Of a DNA stretch of 64,000 bases, positions 42,683 to 51,542 are shown piece after piece. Position numbers and translations under genes: made by a program. A model generated the notes under the pieces. It searched no databases. It was not told the DNA's origin and was given only the letters and a program-made list of their open reading frames with translations. This DNA is from Kumtagia sp052180275 (lineage in GTDB: Bacteria; Pseudomonadota; Alphaproteobacteria; Rhizobiales; Rhizobiaceae), in assembly GCF_052180275.1 (NCBI RefSeq), contig NZ_CP197465.1:6324001-6388000 (forward strand), given 5' to 3'. Positions within the stretch are counted from its first letter, which is position 1, and each line of letters begins with the position of its first letter.

Positions 42683-44791
42683 CTGGCGCTTGCCGAGGGA
42701 CCTGTGGCTGTCGGGCGGCACCGGCAGACCTGCCAGTGCCAGTCCGCGGCGCAGGCTCGCAGCCACACCCGCATTGACGATCGGGAAGCAGTGCAGCAGC
42801 CATTGCGTGATTTCCACGTCGTCCGGCTTTCCGGCGGCGAACCAGTTGGCGCGGACCAGCGCCAGAAACGCCTGCGCCTCGAAACGCGCCGCCTCGATAT
42901 TGCCGAGCAGGGCGCAGGCGGCGGCCTTCCATGCCCTGATGTAGAAGACCACGTCCTCCGCCTGGTCCGCCGCCTCGATGCATCCGCTGAAATCGTCGAA
43001 GATGAAGCGGACGCCGGCCTGATAGCTCCAGTGCAGTTTCGAAACGCCGAGACCGATGTCGAGCGCCATCCTGGACAGCCGTTCCGCATTGTCGAAATCG
43101 TCGCAATAGGCAAGACCCAACGATGCCGAGACCAACGTCCACGGATCGTTCGGATTGAGTTCGCAGGCGAGCAGGAAGTTGAGGCCCGCCCGATCCGGTA
43201 TGCCGTTCATGGCGTAGGACCAGGCGAGGTGGAGCTGGGTGCGCGAGTCGATGGGGTCGATCTGAACCGCCATCTTGGCGAGCCGGAGCGCCTCGACATG
43301 GTTCTCGGGCGTGCGGAAGATGCCCGGGAAGATCAGATGCCTGGAGTTCAGGATGCCGGCCACGCCGGAGTAGGCAGGCGCGAAATGCGGCGCCTCGGTG
43401 ATGATCGAACGGAACAGCGCTTCCGCCTGGGCCTCGTCCTGCGGACGCCAGCGGAAGATCAGTTCCTGTCCCTTGAGCCATTTGTCGAACTGGTCGAGCG
43501 AGAGGTCCGGGATGCCCGAGATCCGGGTCAGGCTTTCAGACGACATGCTCACATCCAGCGCGATCGCGATCCGCCGGATGATGCGCTGCTGTGTCTGAAA
43601 CCAGTCGGCGGCCTCGATCGAGACCTGCTCGCTCCAGATGTAGCGGCCGTTCGACGTATCCTTGAGCGTCAGGATGAAGCGCAGGGAGTCGCGCTCCTCG
43701 AAGGCCGTCGCCTCGATCAGGAATGCCGGCCTTCGCACGTCGGGAGGCAGCTTGCCGTCGAGGTCGAGGACGGCCCAGTCGCGGAAGCGAACAAGCGAGG
43801 CGACGATCTCGCGGCGAAGGATCCGCACCGAGGCCGAGGCCGCCGCCGTGGTGACGCCCGTCGCCTCGAACTCGCCGACGAACAGGAAGAAAGCCTGGCT
43901 CTGCTGGGGTTGCGGTTGCGGCTGGGGACCGGGAATGGCGATAAGATTCAGCGCGGCCGCCCCACGCTCCCTTCCCTGGCTCCATGTGTCCGCGGTGCCG
44001 GCATCGCGCGACGGGCCGATCTGCCCCATCTTGATCTCGAAGACGAGATCCTGCGTCTTCTCCGACGGCTCGCTGTCGAACTCCTCGTCGAGGATATCCC
44101 ACAACGACTTGTAGAGGCGCAGCGCGCCCGCCGAATCGCCGAGCCGGGCAGATGCCTCCATAGCCGCCCGGCAACCGGTTTCATGCGTCGGATCGAGATT
44201 GAGCAGCGCCAGGCCGGCCCGTTTCAGCCGGGTCATGTCGGTCTCCCCGACCGTCATACCTTCGAGAGCGCCGACGAACTCGTTGTGGATGCACTGGCGC
44301 TGCACCATCAGCCAGGCACGGAAAGCCGGGTCGAGATCCTCGAAACCCGCCAGGAAATTTTCAGAAAGCCGCTTGCTGTCGAGCAGGACGGGATCGGTGG
44401 AGCCCGATCTCAAAGTCTCGCGGACGGAGCGCAGGTCGACGTCGACATCGGACATGCGCAGCGAGACGTTCAACCGGTCCGCCGCGAAAGGGCTGTTGGC
44501 GTGGACGGCCATGCAGTTCTTCAAATCGCTGATGGTCTGGCGCAGCGACGCACGCGCCCGCTCCTCGGTGGATTCGCTCCACAGAAGACCCGCCAGCCTT
44601 TCGCGGCTTTCCGATCCATGGGTGGTGTTTGCAAGGTAAGCGCACAGCGCCATGGACTTGCGATTGACGATCGGCACCTCGGTGCCGCCGAAGGTCAAAG
44701 CCGGCTTGCCGAATGTCGTCAGGCGAAACATCGCCGCCCCGCGCGACAGGCGGAGCGGTCCAGTATCTCCCTGCACGATCTGGCGCTGCAT
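42644..44791 (-). CDS. SARP-type transcriptional activator (winged helix + BTAD + TPR)
   Basis: The 715-residue regulator starts its fold at about residue 21 with FRLTTFGKPALTFGGTEVPI. The SARP winged helix follows, with RKSMALCAYLANTTH, RERLAGLLWSES and RASLRQTISDLK (about residues 40-100). The BTAD domain runs to about residue 260 (AWLMVQRQCIHNEFVGALEG, ALRLYKSLWDILDEEF). The middle region (FLFVGEF...IWSEQVSIEAADWF) resembles the TolB-like region of CadC-type regulators. The C-terminal half carries TPR-like helices (FAPAYSGVAGILN, SRTQLHLAWSYAMNG). The ATG at 44791 follows GGGGACGAA and lies 28 bp after the YcaO stop. It is the likely activator of the two 11-bp direct repeats. Confidence 0.9.
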   Translation of the reverse strand: MQRQIVQGDTGPLRLSRGAAMFRLTTFGKPALTFGGTEVPIVNRKSMALCAYLANTTHGSESRERLAGLLWSESTEERARASLRQTISDLKNCMAVHANSPFAADRLNVSLRMSDVDVDLRSVRETLRSGSTDPVLLDSKRLSENFLAGFEDLDPAFRAWLMVQRQCIHNEFVGALEGMTVGETDMTRLKRAGLALLNLDPTHETGCRAAMEASARLGDSAGALRLYKSLWDILDEEFDSEPSEKTQDLVFEIKMGQIGPSRDAGTADTWSQGRERGAAALNLIAIPGPQPQPQPQQSQAFFLFVGEFEATGVTTAAASASVRILRREIVASLVRFRDWAVLDLDGKLPPDVRRPAFLIEATAFEERDSLRFILTLKDTSNGRYIWSEQVSIEAADWFQTQQRIIRRIAIALDVSMSSESLTRISGIPDLSLDQFDKWLKGQELIFRWRPQDEAQAEALFRSIITEAPHFAPAYSGVAGILNSRHLIFPGIFRTPENHVEALRLAKMAVQIDPIDSRTQLHLAWSYAMNGIPDRAGLNFLLACELNPNDPWTLVSASLGLAYCDDFDNAERLSRMALDIGLGVSKLHWSYQAGVRFIFDDFSGCIEAADQAEDVVFYIRAWKAAACALLGNIEAARFEAQAFLALVRANWFAAGKPDDVEITQWLLHCFPIVNAGVAASLRRGLALAGLPVPPDSHRSLGKRQSAAAPDRIVSDA

Positions 44792-44819
44792 TTCGTCCCC
44801 AAGTAAACCGATCAGATTT

Positions 44820-46184
44820 TCAGAACAACTCGATACTGTCGGCAGGCACGGCGTTTTGCAACGATTCCCCGACCGCGTCGGCCAGCCGCCGGCTGACGAA
44901 TCGGGCGGGATATGGCTGCAGGCCTGGCACGACAACCCTTGCTACCGGAACGCCGAACGCCGCGCGCGTCAAATCGACGGCGAAAGCATGGAAGCCGTGC
45001 TCCGCGAGGCGCCGAAGCGTTTCCGACACGGCTTCCTGTGGCGTGCGGGGGCCGGCCGCGCGTAGGGATAGGGCGCCGAGCAGCCCGCCGGCGAGGCGGG
45101 GGCCCGCGATCGAGATGGCGGACATCCGTTGCTCGACGGCCAGATCGGCCTCGCTGAGTTCACCGACGCCCAGCCTTGCGCGCTTGGCCGAGACCAGTTC
45201 CTGGCCGAGTTCCATCTGGCACATTTCGAGGATGGCGGCCCGGCAGGCCCGCCCGGCGTCGGGATTGCAGGCATAACCGCCGGCGAACCGTCGTCCGCCC
45301 GCGTCGAAGGAGATGGCCGCGACACACGGAATTCCAAGGTCGCCCGAGATGTCCAGCAGCGACGTGACGCGCTCCCGCGAGCCTTGGCGGATATCGGCGA
45401 GCAGTTCCGGCACACCCAGTTCGGCTAGGACCTCCAAGGCGATCGGGCTGCCCCGGCTGGCGCCTTTCCACCACATCGCCACGGCGTCGCGCTCCAGCAG
45501 TTCGAACAGGGCCGAGGCGACCGCCGCGGTCCAGGTCGGGCCGGCCGCGCACCCGCTGCTCAGGGCAAAGCGTCTTGCGTCCTCGTCGCCGCCTGCTTGG
45601 TCCCGCACGACGATGCTGGCGGGCAACCATCCCGCCGTGTCGTCCGACAGGCTTCGGGCTGCGATCCAGTCGATACGGTCCGCCGCGTCGTCGCCGGTCA
45701 GCTCGAGCAAGGAATTCGTGACGGAGGCATCGCCCCAGGGCTCGACCTCCGCGTATGAACCGGTCCTCATCCGGTCGGAATCGTCGCGGAACTGCGAGAG
45801 ATATTCGACACCCTCGCCGACGCAGGCCTCGAACGCCTGGCGCGCCGTCGCGCCCGCCCCGACAAGGCTCGCAGGCCTGCCGGCCGCTCCGCGGGCGTCG
45901 CCTCGCGGACGCGCGGTGGCACCGAAGAACGTAAGCCCGGGCGCGCTGCGGGACCGCAGCCGGAAGATGCCGAATTCCGCCGCCGCCCGCAGCAGGGCGA
46001 CACGGTTGTCCAGCATAGCCGAATCGTCAGGCCGCGAAGCATCCGCCGATGCATAGTCGAAGACCTTCAGGAATTTCTCGACCCGGGCCTTCGCCGCGTC
46101 GTCGAGGTCGCGTTCCCCGGCAAGATGGCGTGCCGCCTGTCGGAAGATGCCATCGTCATCTTTACTGTCCGGTTGCATATCCAT
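44820..46184 (-). CDS. YcaO-domain protein
   Basis: The 454-residue protein has YcaO ATP-binding motifs. ACVGEGVEYLSQF (GEGVE, residues 123-127) supplies the first Glu pair. SSGCAAGPTWTAAVASALFE with ELLERD (residues 209-233) forms the core S-x-G-x-A-x-G...E-x-x-ER block. AILEMCQMELGQ and VVVPGLQPYP follow. It ends IELF and lacks the C-terminal PxPxP of azoline-forming cyclodehydratases. No TfuA, E1/ocin-ThiF-like protein or dehydrogenase is adjacent. YcaO enzymes use ATP to modify peptide backbones or thioamidate. It is first in an operon with the SARP gene. The target is unknown. Confidence 0.88.
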   Translation of the reverse strand: MDMQPDSKDDDGIFRQAARHLAGERDLDDAAKARVEKFLKVFDYASADASRPDDSAMLDNRVALLRAAAEFGIFRLRSRSAPGLTFFGATARPRGDARGAAGRPASLVGAGATARQAFEACVGEGVEYLSQFRDDSDRMRTGSYAEVEPWGDASVTNSLLELTGDDAADRIDWIAARSLSDDTAGWLPASIVVRDQAGGDEDARRFALSSGCAAGPTWTAAVASALFELLERDAVAMWWKGASRGSPIALEVLAELGVPELLADIRQGSRERVTSLLDISGDLGIPCVAAISFDAGGRRFAGGYACNPDAGRACRAAILEMCQMELGQELVSAKRARLGVGELSEADLAVEQRMSAISIAGPRLAGGLLGALSLRAAGPRTPQEAVSETLRRLAEHGFHAFAVDLTRAAFGVPVARVVVPGLQPYPARFVSRRLADAVGESLQNAVPADSIELF

Positions 46185-46532
46185 CAGCGATCAGTTCCGG
46201 CCATACATTCTCGAAGACATCGCCGAACCCTTGAAGAAAGGGCATATAAATCACTCTTTTCAAGACCAATCCGCTTTTGATTTCTGCCGACCGCCCGAAA
46301 GTCTCGCAAAGACTTGCGACATCTATTGCGGTGTCGTCACCGCTTTCACGCTGGCTTCACGCGGTCTCATCCAACATGCATTCAATCACATCGGGTGGGC
46401 TGCGGTCGACGATTTTCGATTGTCTGGTGCGAGATATCATCATGACGGGGCGGCGCGCCGGTCTTCCCCAGGCGTCTCGCAGGGCAGAATCGAAGAGGCA
46501 AGTCGGCAACCCGGACAAAGGCAGGATCGGCT
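46185..46532. promoter_or_regulatory. Divergent control region between YcaO and the DUF3616-like operon
   Basis: This 348-bp region lacks a gene. It contains SARP box 2 at 46344-46361, in the rightward orientation. It also contains an imperfect hairpin, CTTGAAGAAAG...CTTTTCAAG (about 46230-46266), in the leftward YcaO leader. No copy of the direct repeat is seen in the leftward orientation. Confidence 0.55.
46344..46361 (+). promoter_or_regulatory. SARP-type direct repeat, box 2 (protease operon)
   Basis: TTTCACG-CTGG-CTTCACG is identical to box 1 except for one base. The two heptamers are 11 bp apart. A -10-like CAACAT (46372-46377) begins 11 bp after the last base, exactly as in box 1. It probably drives the five-gene operon 46533-52742. 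Confidence 0.65.
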
Positions 46533-47714
46533 ATGTGGCGTTCCAAGCGAATCGGCATTCTCAACGGCTTCATCCTGGCTCTCGGCCTGTCCGCGGCGAC
46601 CGCACCGGCTGTCGCGAAAGACCTGGTCGCAAAACCGCTGGCGTGTTCGGGAGATGGACTCTTCGACTGGTCCGCCCACAAGGACGACGACAACGCGCCG
46701 GCCAACAACATCAGCGGCATCGATTGCGAAGCGACGGGCCAGGGCTGGCATTGCGTTGCGGTCGCCGACGAAGAGGTTTCGATAACCCTCTTCGATCTGC
46801 AGCGCGGCGACAATGGCGGCCTGGCATGCGTGCCCGGACGGCAATTCAGCAGCGCAAGCACGAACCCTGATCACGACTTCGACTGCTTCGGCTCGGATTC
46901 GAATAAAGAGCGCGATTTCGAAGGCGTCACCCTGGACAAGGGCGCCATCGTCGCGACGGGATCGTGGGGGATGAGCCGCAAAAAAGCGGAACTGAGGCCC
47001 CGAAACTGGACAGTCTACAAGAAGGAGAAGGACGACGGCTCGGACTGCGTCCGGCGCAAGCGGGGAGACCTCAAGGCGATCGTCGAATCGGCGCACGAAC
47101 CCGTCCTCGACGGGGCGGTCGATCGCAGCCTGCAATGCGGCGGCCTCAACATCGAGGGCCTGACGAAGCATTCCGGCGGTTATCTCTTCGGCCTGCGCAG
47201 TCCTGCCGATCGGGAGGGCGGCGTTGCCTATGTTCTCAATGCTTCCGAGAAGGTCGTCTTTGACGGACCGGACCAGGACAACAGGGCATCGCTTCACGCC
47301 ATCGCTTTTGCCGGCGCCGACGGCAAGCCGGTCGAAGGGATCGGCATACGCGGGCTCGACGAGATCGGCGGCAAGGTCGTCATCCTGACCGGCAATGCCG
47401 GGGTGGACGGAGCCAGCGATGCGCTGGCGGTGTCGCTCCAGCCTGAAAATGGCTGCCAGGACGCGATGCAGGCCGATCCGCCCTATCCGAACCGGGAACT
47501 CGCCGGCCTCGCTCCGATGCTCTGGTCCTGGGTGCCGGGCGAGGCATCCGCGAAACTCATCGGGAAGGTGGGGGGAGATTCCGCGACGCGCAAGCTGGAA
47601 GGAGTCGCCGTGCTGGAGAGACCGGACGGGAAGACCGACATCGTGCTCGCGATCGATTCGCCAAACGAGACAGACGGTCCGCTGGCGGTGATCTCCGACC
47701 TGACCATCCCCTAA
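46533..47714 (+). CDS. Secreted DUF3616-like beta-propeller protein
   Basis: The 393-residue protein has a signal peptide (hydrophobic LNGFILALGLSAATA, cleavage after PAVA-KD). ISGIDCEATGQGWHCVAVADEE near residues 59-80 and DFEGVTLDKGAIVATGSWG near residues 129-147 match the DUF3616 layout of repeated strand blades with acidic loops. Six or more Cys suggest disulphides in the periplasm. SD AGGATCGGCT. It is the first gene after SARP box 2. Its function is unknown, possibly extracytoplasmic binding. Confidence 0.8.
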   Translation: MWRSKRIGILNGFILALGLSAATAPAVAKDLVAKPLACSGDGLFDWSAHKDDDNAPANNISGIDCEATGQGWHCVAVADEEVSITLFDLQRGDNGGLACVPGRQFSSASTNPDHDFDCFGSDSNKERDFEGVTLDKGAIVATGSWGMSRKKAELRPRNWTVYKKEKDDGSDCVRRKRGDLKAIVESAHEPVLDGAVDRSLQCGGLNIEGLTKHSGGYLFGLRSPADREGGVAYVLNASEKVVFDGPDQDNRASLHAIAFAGADGKPVEGIGIRGLDEIGGKVVILTGNAGVDGASDALAVSLQPENGCQDAMQADPPYPNRELAGLAPMLWSWVPGEASAKLIGKVGGDSATRKLEGVAVLERPDGKTDIVLAIDSPNETDGPLAVISDLTIP

Positions 47715-47780
47715 GTCCAAACAGGAACAGAGTCTTCGACCGTACCCGGCGCTCAAGCCGGCCGCCCAAGGAGGAAGTCC

Positions 47781-48554
47781 ATGCCCCAATTCGCTAGGAA
47801 AGTGCTGTGGGTCGTCGGCATGACCACCGCCGCACAGGAGAGCCGCCTGCTGAATCACGCGCAGGCCTGCCGTGCCGACGCCGTCTGCATCCGCACCACC
47901 AATTCCCGATTGAGCAATGCCATCGGACGGTTTCATGCAGCCGGGATCAAAGTCTATGGCTGGCGGTGGCCAGCGGTGCGGCCGACGACCGCCGCGGCCC
48001 ACTATTTCGCGATCGACGAGGCGAACCACGTCGCACAGGCACTGATTCCGAATGGCCTGGACGGCTATATCGCGGACCCCGAGGCGGACAGCAATCCCGC
48101 CGCCTTGAACTACTGGAACAACCCGGCGCTCGGCCCGCTCGCGCGCAACTATTGCGCGATCATCAAGACCGCGGCCGGTGCAAATTTTGCCTTCGGCGTC
48201 ACCTCGGGATGCATCTATCCCACCAACCGGCCCAATATCCCCTGGGCCGAGTTCGTCAATGCGAGCGACGCCCTGTTTCCGCAATCCTACTGGCGGGCGA
48301 ATATCGGCGGCCACTCGACGAACATCAATGGCGGCAATCCGGTCGCCGCCGTCAATCGTGGCCTGAACAGTTGGCAAGCGATCGCAGGCGGCAAGCCGAT
48401 CGTGCCGATGGCTGGAGAGATAGACCTGACGACGGCCGTCGAACTGGGCCAGTACGGCGCCCATCTCCAGCATTTGAACATCGACCAGTTCCACTTCTAC
48501 GCCGACAGCAGCAGCGTCTCCGCCGCCCGGCTCGCAGCCATAGCCGCGATCTGA
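47781..48554 (+). CDS. Uncharacterised TIM-barrel-like protein
   Basis: The 257-residue protein has no named family that I can assign with confidence. Alternating beta/alpha pattern (KVLWVVGMTT, ADAVCIRTTNS, IKVYGWRWPAV, LDGYIADPEAD, GKPIVPMAGEID) suggests a TIM barrel like glycoside-hydrolase-related proteins. Asp/Glu at strand ends (DPEAD near residue 97, MAGEID near 215) could be catalytic. It has no signal peptide. A perfect SD, AAGGAGGAAGTCC. Part of the SARP-box operon, 66 bp after the DUF3616-like gene. Confidence 0.75.
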   Translation: MPQFARKVLWVVGMTTAAQESRLLNHAQACRADAVCIRTTNSRLSNAIGRFHAAGIKVYGWRWPAVRPTTAAAHYFAIDEANHVAQALIPNGLDGYIADPEADSNPAALNYWNNPALGPLARNYCAIIKTAAGANFAFGVTSGCIYPTNRPNIPWAEFVNASDALFPQSYWRANIGGHSTNINGGNPVAAVNRGLNSWQAIAGGKPIVPMAGEIDLTTAVELGQYGAHLQHLNIDQFHFYADSSSVSAARLAAIAAI

Positions 48555-48671
48555 GCGTCGGACGGGCCTGTCGGCCTACCGCAGCGGCAGATCCTTCGAA
48601 CCGGGCGTGAATTGTGACCATGTCTTTGCATACGAGCCTATCGCAGGCGGCAAGCAGGAGGAATTATCGCC

Positions 48672-49241
48672 ATGCCGACGACCAGGGAACTCAGCGGCCC
48701 CGCATGGGTGACGCGCTTCCCCGACGCGGGAACGACCGACGCCCTGGCCGACGCCTTCCGTCCGGGATGCGAAGCCTTCATCGCCGCGATGCGCGAAGCC
48801 GGCGCAACGGTGACGGTCAATTCGACCCGCCGTCCCAAGGAGCGCGCCTACCTGATGCATTATGCCTGGCGCATTCACATGAAGACGCTCAACCCGCAGA
48901 ACGTCCCGGCGATGGCGGGCGTCGGTATCGAATGGCAGCATCGGACGGGTGGCGGATCGGTCGACCTGACGAAATCCCGTCAGGCGGCTTCGGCCATGGT
49001 CGCGGCATACCATATCGCCTTCCAGCCTGCGCTGAACAGCCGCCACGTCGAAGGGCTCGCCATCGACATGACCATCCGGTGGTCCGGCACGCTCAAGATC
49101 AAGGCGAGCGACGGGACCGAGCGGACGATCACCGGGGCGCCGCGCGACGGCGGCAATATCACGCTTCGCAAGGTGGGCAAGAGCTACGGCGTGACCAAGC
49201 ACCCCACCGACCCGCCGCACTGGTCTACCGACGGCAGATAG
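48672..49241 (+). CDS. M15-like D,D-peptidase / Hedgehog-fold protein
   Basis: The 189-residue protein keeps the zinc-ligand pattern of the M15 fold: SRHVEGLAIDM (His and Asp ligands, near residues 122-132) and DPPHWS (last His, near 180-185), with VNSTRRPKERAYL corresponding to the substrate-binding Ser/Arg region. The family cleaves D-Ala-D-Ala bonds in peptidoglycan. No signal peptide is visible, so it may be a cytoplasmic or phage-like effector enzyme. SD GGAGGAATTATCGCC. Third gene of the operon. Confidence 0.78.
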   Translation: MPTTRELSGPAWVTRFPDAGTTDALADAFRPGCEAFIAAMREAGATVTVNSTRRPKERAYLMHYAWRIHMKTLNPQNVPAMAGVGIEWQHRTGGGSVDLTKSRQAASAMVAAYHIAFQPALNSRHVEGLAIDMTIRWSGTLKIKASDGTERTITGAPRDGGNITLRKVGKSYGVTKHPTDPPHWSTDGR

Positions 49242-49361
49242 GCGTTCGGCATGGGCAGGCGACGAACGGATTGCTGCGGTGCTGCGGACATGGCGACGGC
49301 CGGCCGCGGCCCGGAACTTCGCATCGAATGGCTCTGAAACCACACGCTAGGGGAGGTTTCC

Positions 49362-51512
49362 ATGGCTGCTTCCGAACGATGGCCGGTCCTTGACGAGGAC
49401 ACGGTCCACCGATTCGTCACCCAGACCTTCGGCCGTGCGCGGCGCACCCAGGACAGTCCGGTCGCACCCGACGTCTGGATTGCCCTGATCGCCCGCGCCG
49501 AACAATCCGCGCGGGCACGCCATGCGAAGAAGGCGGCCCCCGACGGCAAGGTCGACATCCTGCTCACGCCCTGGAACGGCGCGTCGCCCGGCGAAATTGC
49601 CGCCTATCTGCGCGCAGGTTCCCAAGAACGCCGCGATGCGCAGGCCGAGATGGTTGCGCTCAACGGCGGCTTCGTCGTTGCCGCCGCCGATATCGGCGCA
49701 ATCGTCCAGCTGATCATTCCGATGACAGAATGGTGGCAGAAGCTCGACGAGCGATTCTGGTCCGGGGCGACGGACTACAGTTCCTACTGGGAAATGTCGA
49801 AGTCTGACGACAGGCTTTCGGACGTGCTGGGCAAGTCGCAGAACGGCGCGATCCAGTATTTTCGGTTCGCCGCGATCGGCGGCTTCATCGAGGCGCTGCG
49901 GACCGCCGACATCGCCACCGCGCGCGACCTCGTCGCCACCGTGAAGAAGTTCGCGGCGCTGTCGCGCCGCAGGACCGACCAGTCGGCGCAGGGGCTGGAC
50001 GCACCGGATCCGGCCGACCCCGGCGGCAAGCCGGTCGAGCCGACGGCCGCCGACCTGGTGAAGCTGATCCGCCCGTTCGAATACGCCTATGCCGGCGAAT
50101 TGAACGGCAATCTCAGCTATGCTTCCGATTTCGAACCGCTCAACCAGACGGCGGACAGGCAGGTGGGCGAAAGAGGACGGCGCAAGGCGCTGCGCGAACC
50201 GCACATCTATGCCGTCAACCTCAATCGGCCGGCCGCGCCCATGCTCGTCGATTCGCGGCGCACGGTGAAGGCGGATGCCGCCCAGCGCCTCTTCGACATC
50301 GACACCGGCGACCTCGCCGTAGCCGTCATCGACGGCGGCATCGACGCGCTGCATCCCGGATTTCTCGATTGGTCGGTTCCGGACCTGGCGGCGACCCTCC
50401 AGAAACTGAACGTCGCCGATGCGGACGCGGGCCAGCCGAGCCAGGGTGCTCCGGACTACGGCCCGACCGAGAAGCAGGAGCGGCTGGCGCGGTCGCGGAT
50501 CGTCAGGACCTACGACTTCACCCGCTTGAGGAAGATCCAGAACGCCGCCTTCCAGGATGACGCGGCAGCCACTTCGCCCGACATCGCGGCGATCCTCGCC
50601 GATCCGGCCTTCGCCGACAACATCGCCCATTTGCGGACCAGGGGCGAGTTCGCACGCGATCTCGACTGGACCATCGTCGAGCCGCTGATCCAACTGCGGC
50701 ACGACAAGGCCGACACCTACAAGGTGCCGCTGAGCGGCCACGGCACCCATGTAGCAGGCATCCTGGCCGCGGACCTGCGGGAGCCCGAGGACATCAGGAC
50801 GCCGCTGCAGGGCATGTGCGCCAATCTCAGGCTCTACGATCTGCGGGTGTTCGACGACGACGGCGCCAGCGACGAATTCACCATCCTCAGCGCCGTCGAA
50901 TTCGTCGGCTGGCTGAACCGCAACCGCGACCACCCGGTCATCCACGGCGTCAACCTGTCGCTGGCGCTGCGCCATTACGTCGACAGCTACGCCTGCGGGC
51001 GGACGCCGATCTGCCAGGCCTGCAACCGCCTGGCGGATTCGGGCACCGTGGTTGTCGCCGCCGCCGGCAACACCGGCTTCGACAGCGAGGCACGGCAGCA
51101 AAGCATGGGCTCCGGCTATCGCCCGATCACCATTACCGACCCCGGCAACGCGGACGGCGTTATCACGGTGGGCTCGACGCACCGGCGCGATCCCCATGCC
51201 TATGGCGTCAGCTATTTCTCCAGCCGCGGCCCGACCGGCGACGGCCGGCGCAAGCCCGATCTCGTCGCACCGGGCGAGAAGATCACCTCTACGGTGCCGG
51301 GCGGCAAGACGGAACGCATGGACGGAACCTCGATGGCCGCCCCTCACGTCAGCGGCGCGGCGGTTCTTTTGATGGCGCGCAATCCGGAACTCATCGGCCG
51401 GCCGCTGGAGATCAAGGAGATCCTCATGCGGACGGCGACCGACCTGGGGCGGGAACGGGATTTCCAGGGTGCGGGACTGGTCGACGTGCTGCGCGCCCTC
51501 CAGTCTGTCTGA
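49362..51512 (+). CDS. Cytoplasmic S8 subtilisin-family serine protease
   Basis: The 716-residue protein has a complete catalytic triad: Asp324 in AVIDGGID, His463 in GHGTHVAG and Ser657 in GTSMAAPH, with the oxyanion Asn region in AAAGNTGF. The Asp-His spacing (139 residues) is much longer than in common subtilisins, giving a large insert. About 300 residues precede the protease domain and look helical (for example ADLVKLIRPFEYAYAGE). No signal or pro-peptide is seen, so it is probably intracellular and regulated. It lies 30 bp upstream of an MBL-fold gene, a pairing seen in bacterial conflict systems. Confidence 0.88.
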   Translation: MAASERWPVLDEDTVHRFVTQTFGRARRTQDSPVAPDVWIALIARAEQSARARHAKKAAPDGKVDILLTPWNGASPGEIAAYLRAGSQERRDAQAEMVALNGGFVVAAADIGAIVQLIIPMTEWWQKLDERFWSGATDYSSYWEMSKSDDRLSDVLGKSQNGAIQYFRFAAIGGFIEALRTADIATARDLVATVKKFAALSRRRTDQSAQGLDAPDPADPGGKPVEPTAADLVKLIRPFEYAYAGELNGNLSYASDFEPLNQTADRQVGERGRRKALREPHIYAVNLNRPAAPMLVDSRRTVKADAAQRLFDIDTGDLAVAVIDGGIDALHPGFLDWSVPDLAATLQKLNVADADAGQPSQGAPDYGPTEKQERLARSRIVRTYDFTRLRKIQNAAFQDDAAATSPDIAAILADPAFADNIAHLRTRGEFARDLDWTIVEPLIQLRHDKADTYKVPLSGHGTHVAGILAADLREPEDIRTPLQGMCANLRLYDLRVFDDDGASDEFTILSAVEFVGWLNRNRDHPVIHGVNLSLALRHYVDSYACGRTPICQACNRLADSGTVVVAAAGNTGFDSEARQQSMGSGYRPITITDPGNADGVITVGSTHRRDPHAYGVSYFSSRGPTGDGRRKPDLVAPGEKITSTVPGGKTERMDGTSMAAPHVSGAAVLLMARNPELIGRPLEIKEILMRTATDLGRERDFQGAGLVDVLRALQSV

Positions 51513-51542
51513 AGACGAAGAAGAGTCAGGGAGAAACTCAAT

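Noticed and set aside
42704..44806. Long frame antisense to the SARP gene (700 codons)
   Set aside because: The opposite strand encodes a clear SARP/BTAD/TPR protein. The antisense translation is Arg/Asp-rich without domains.
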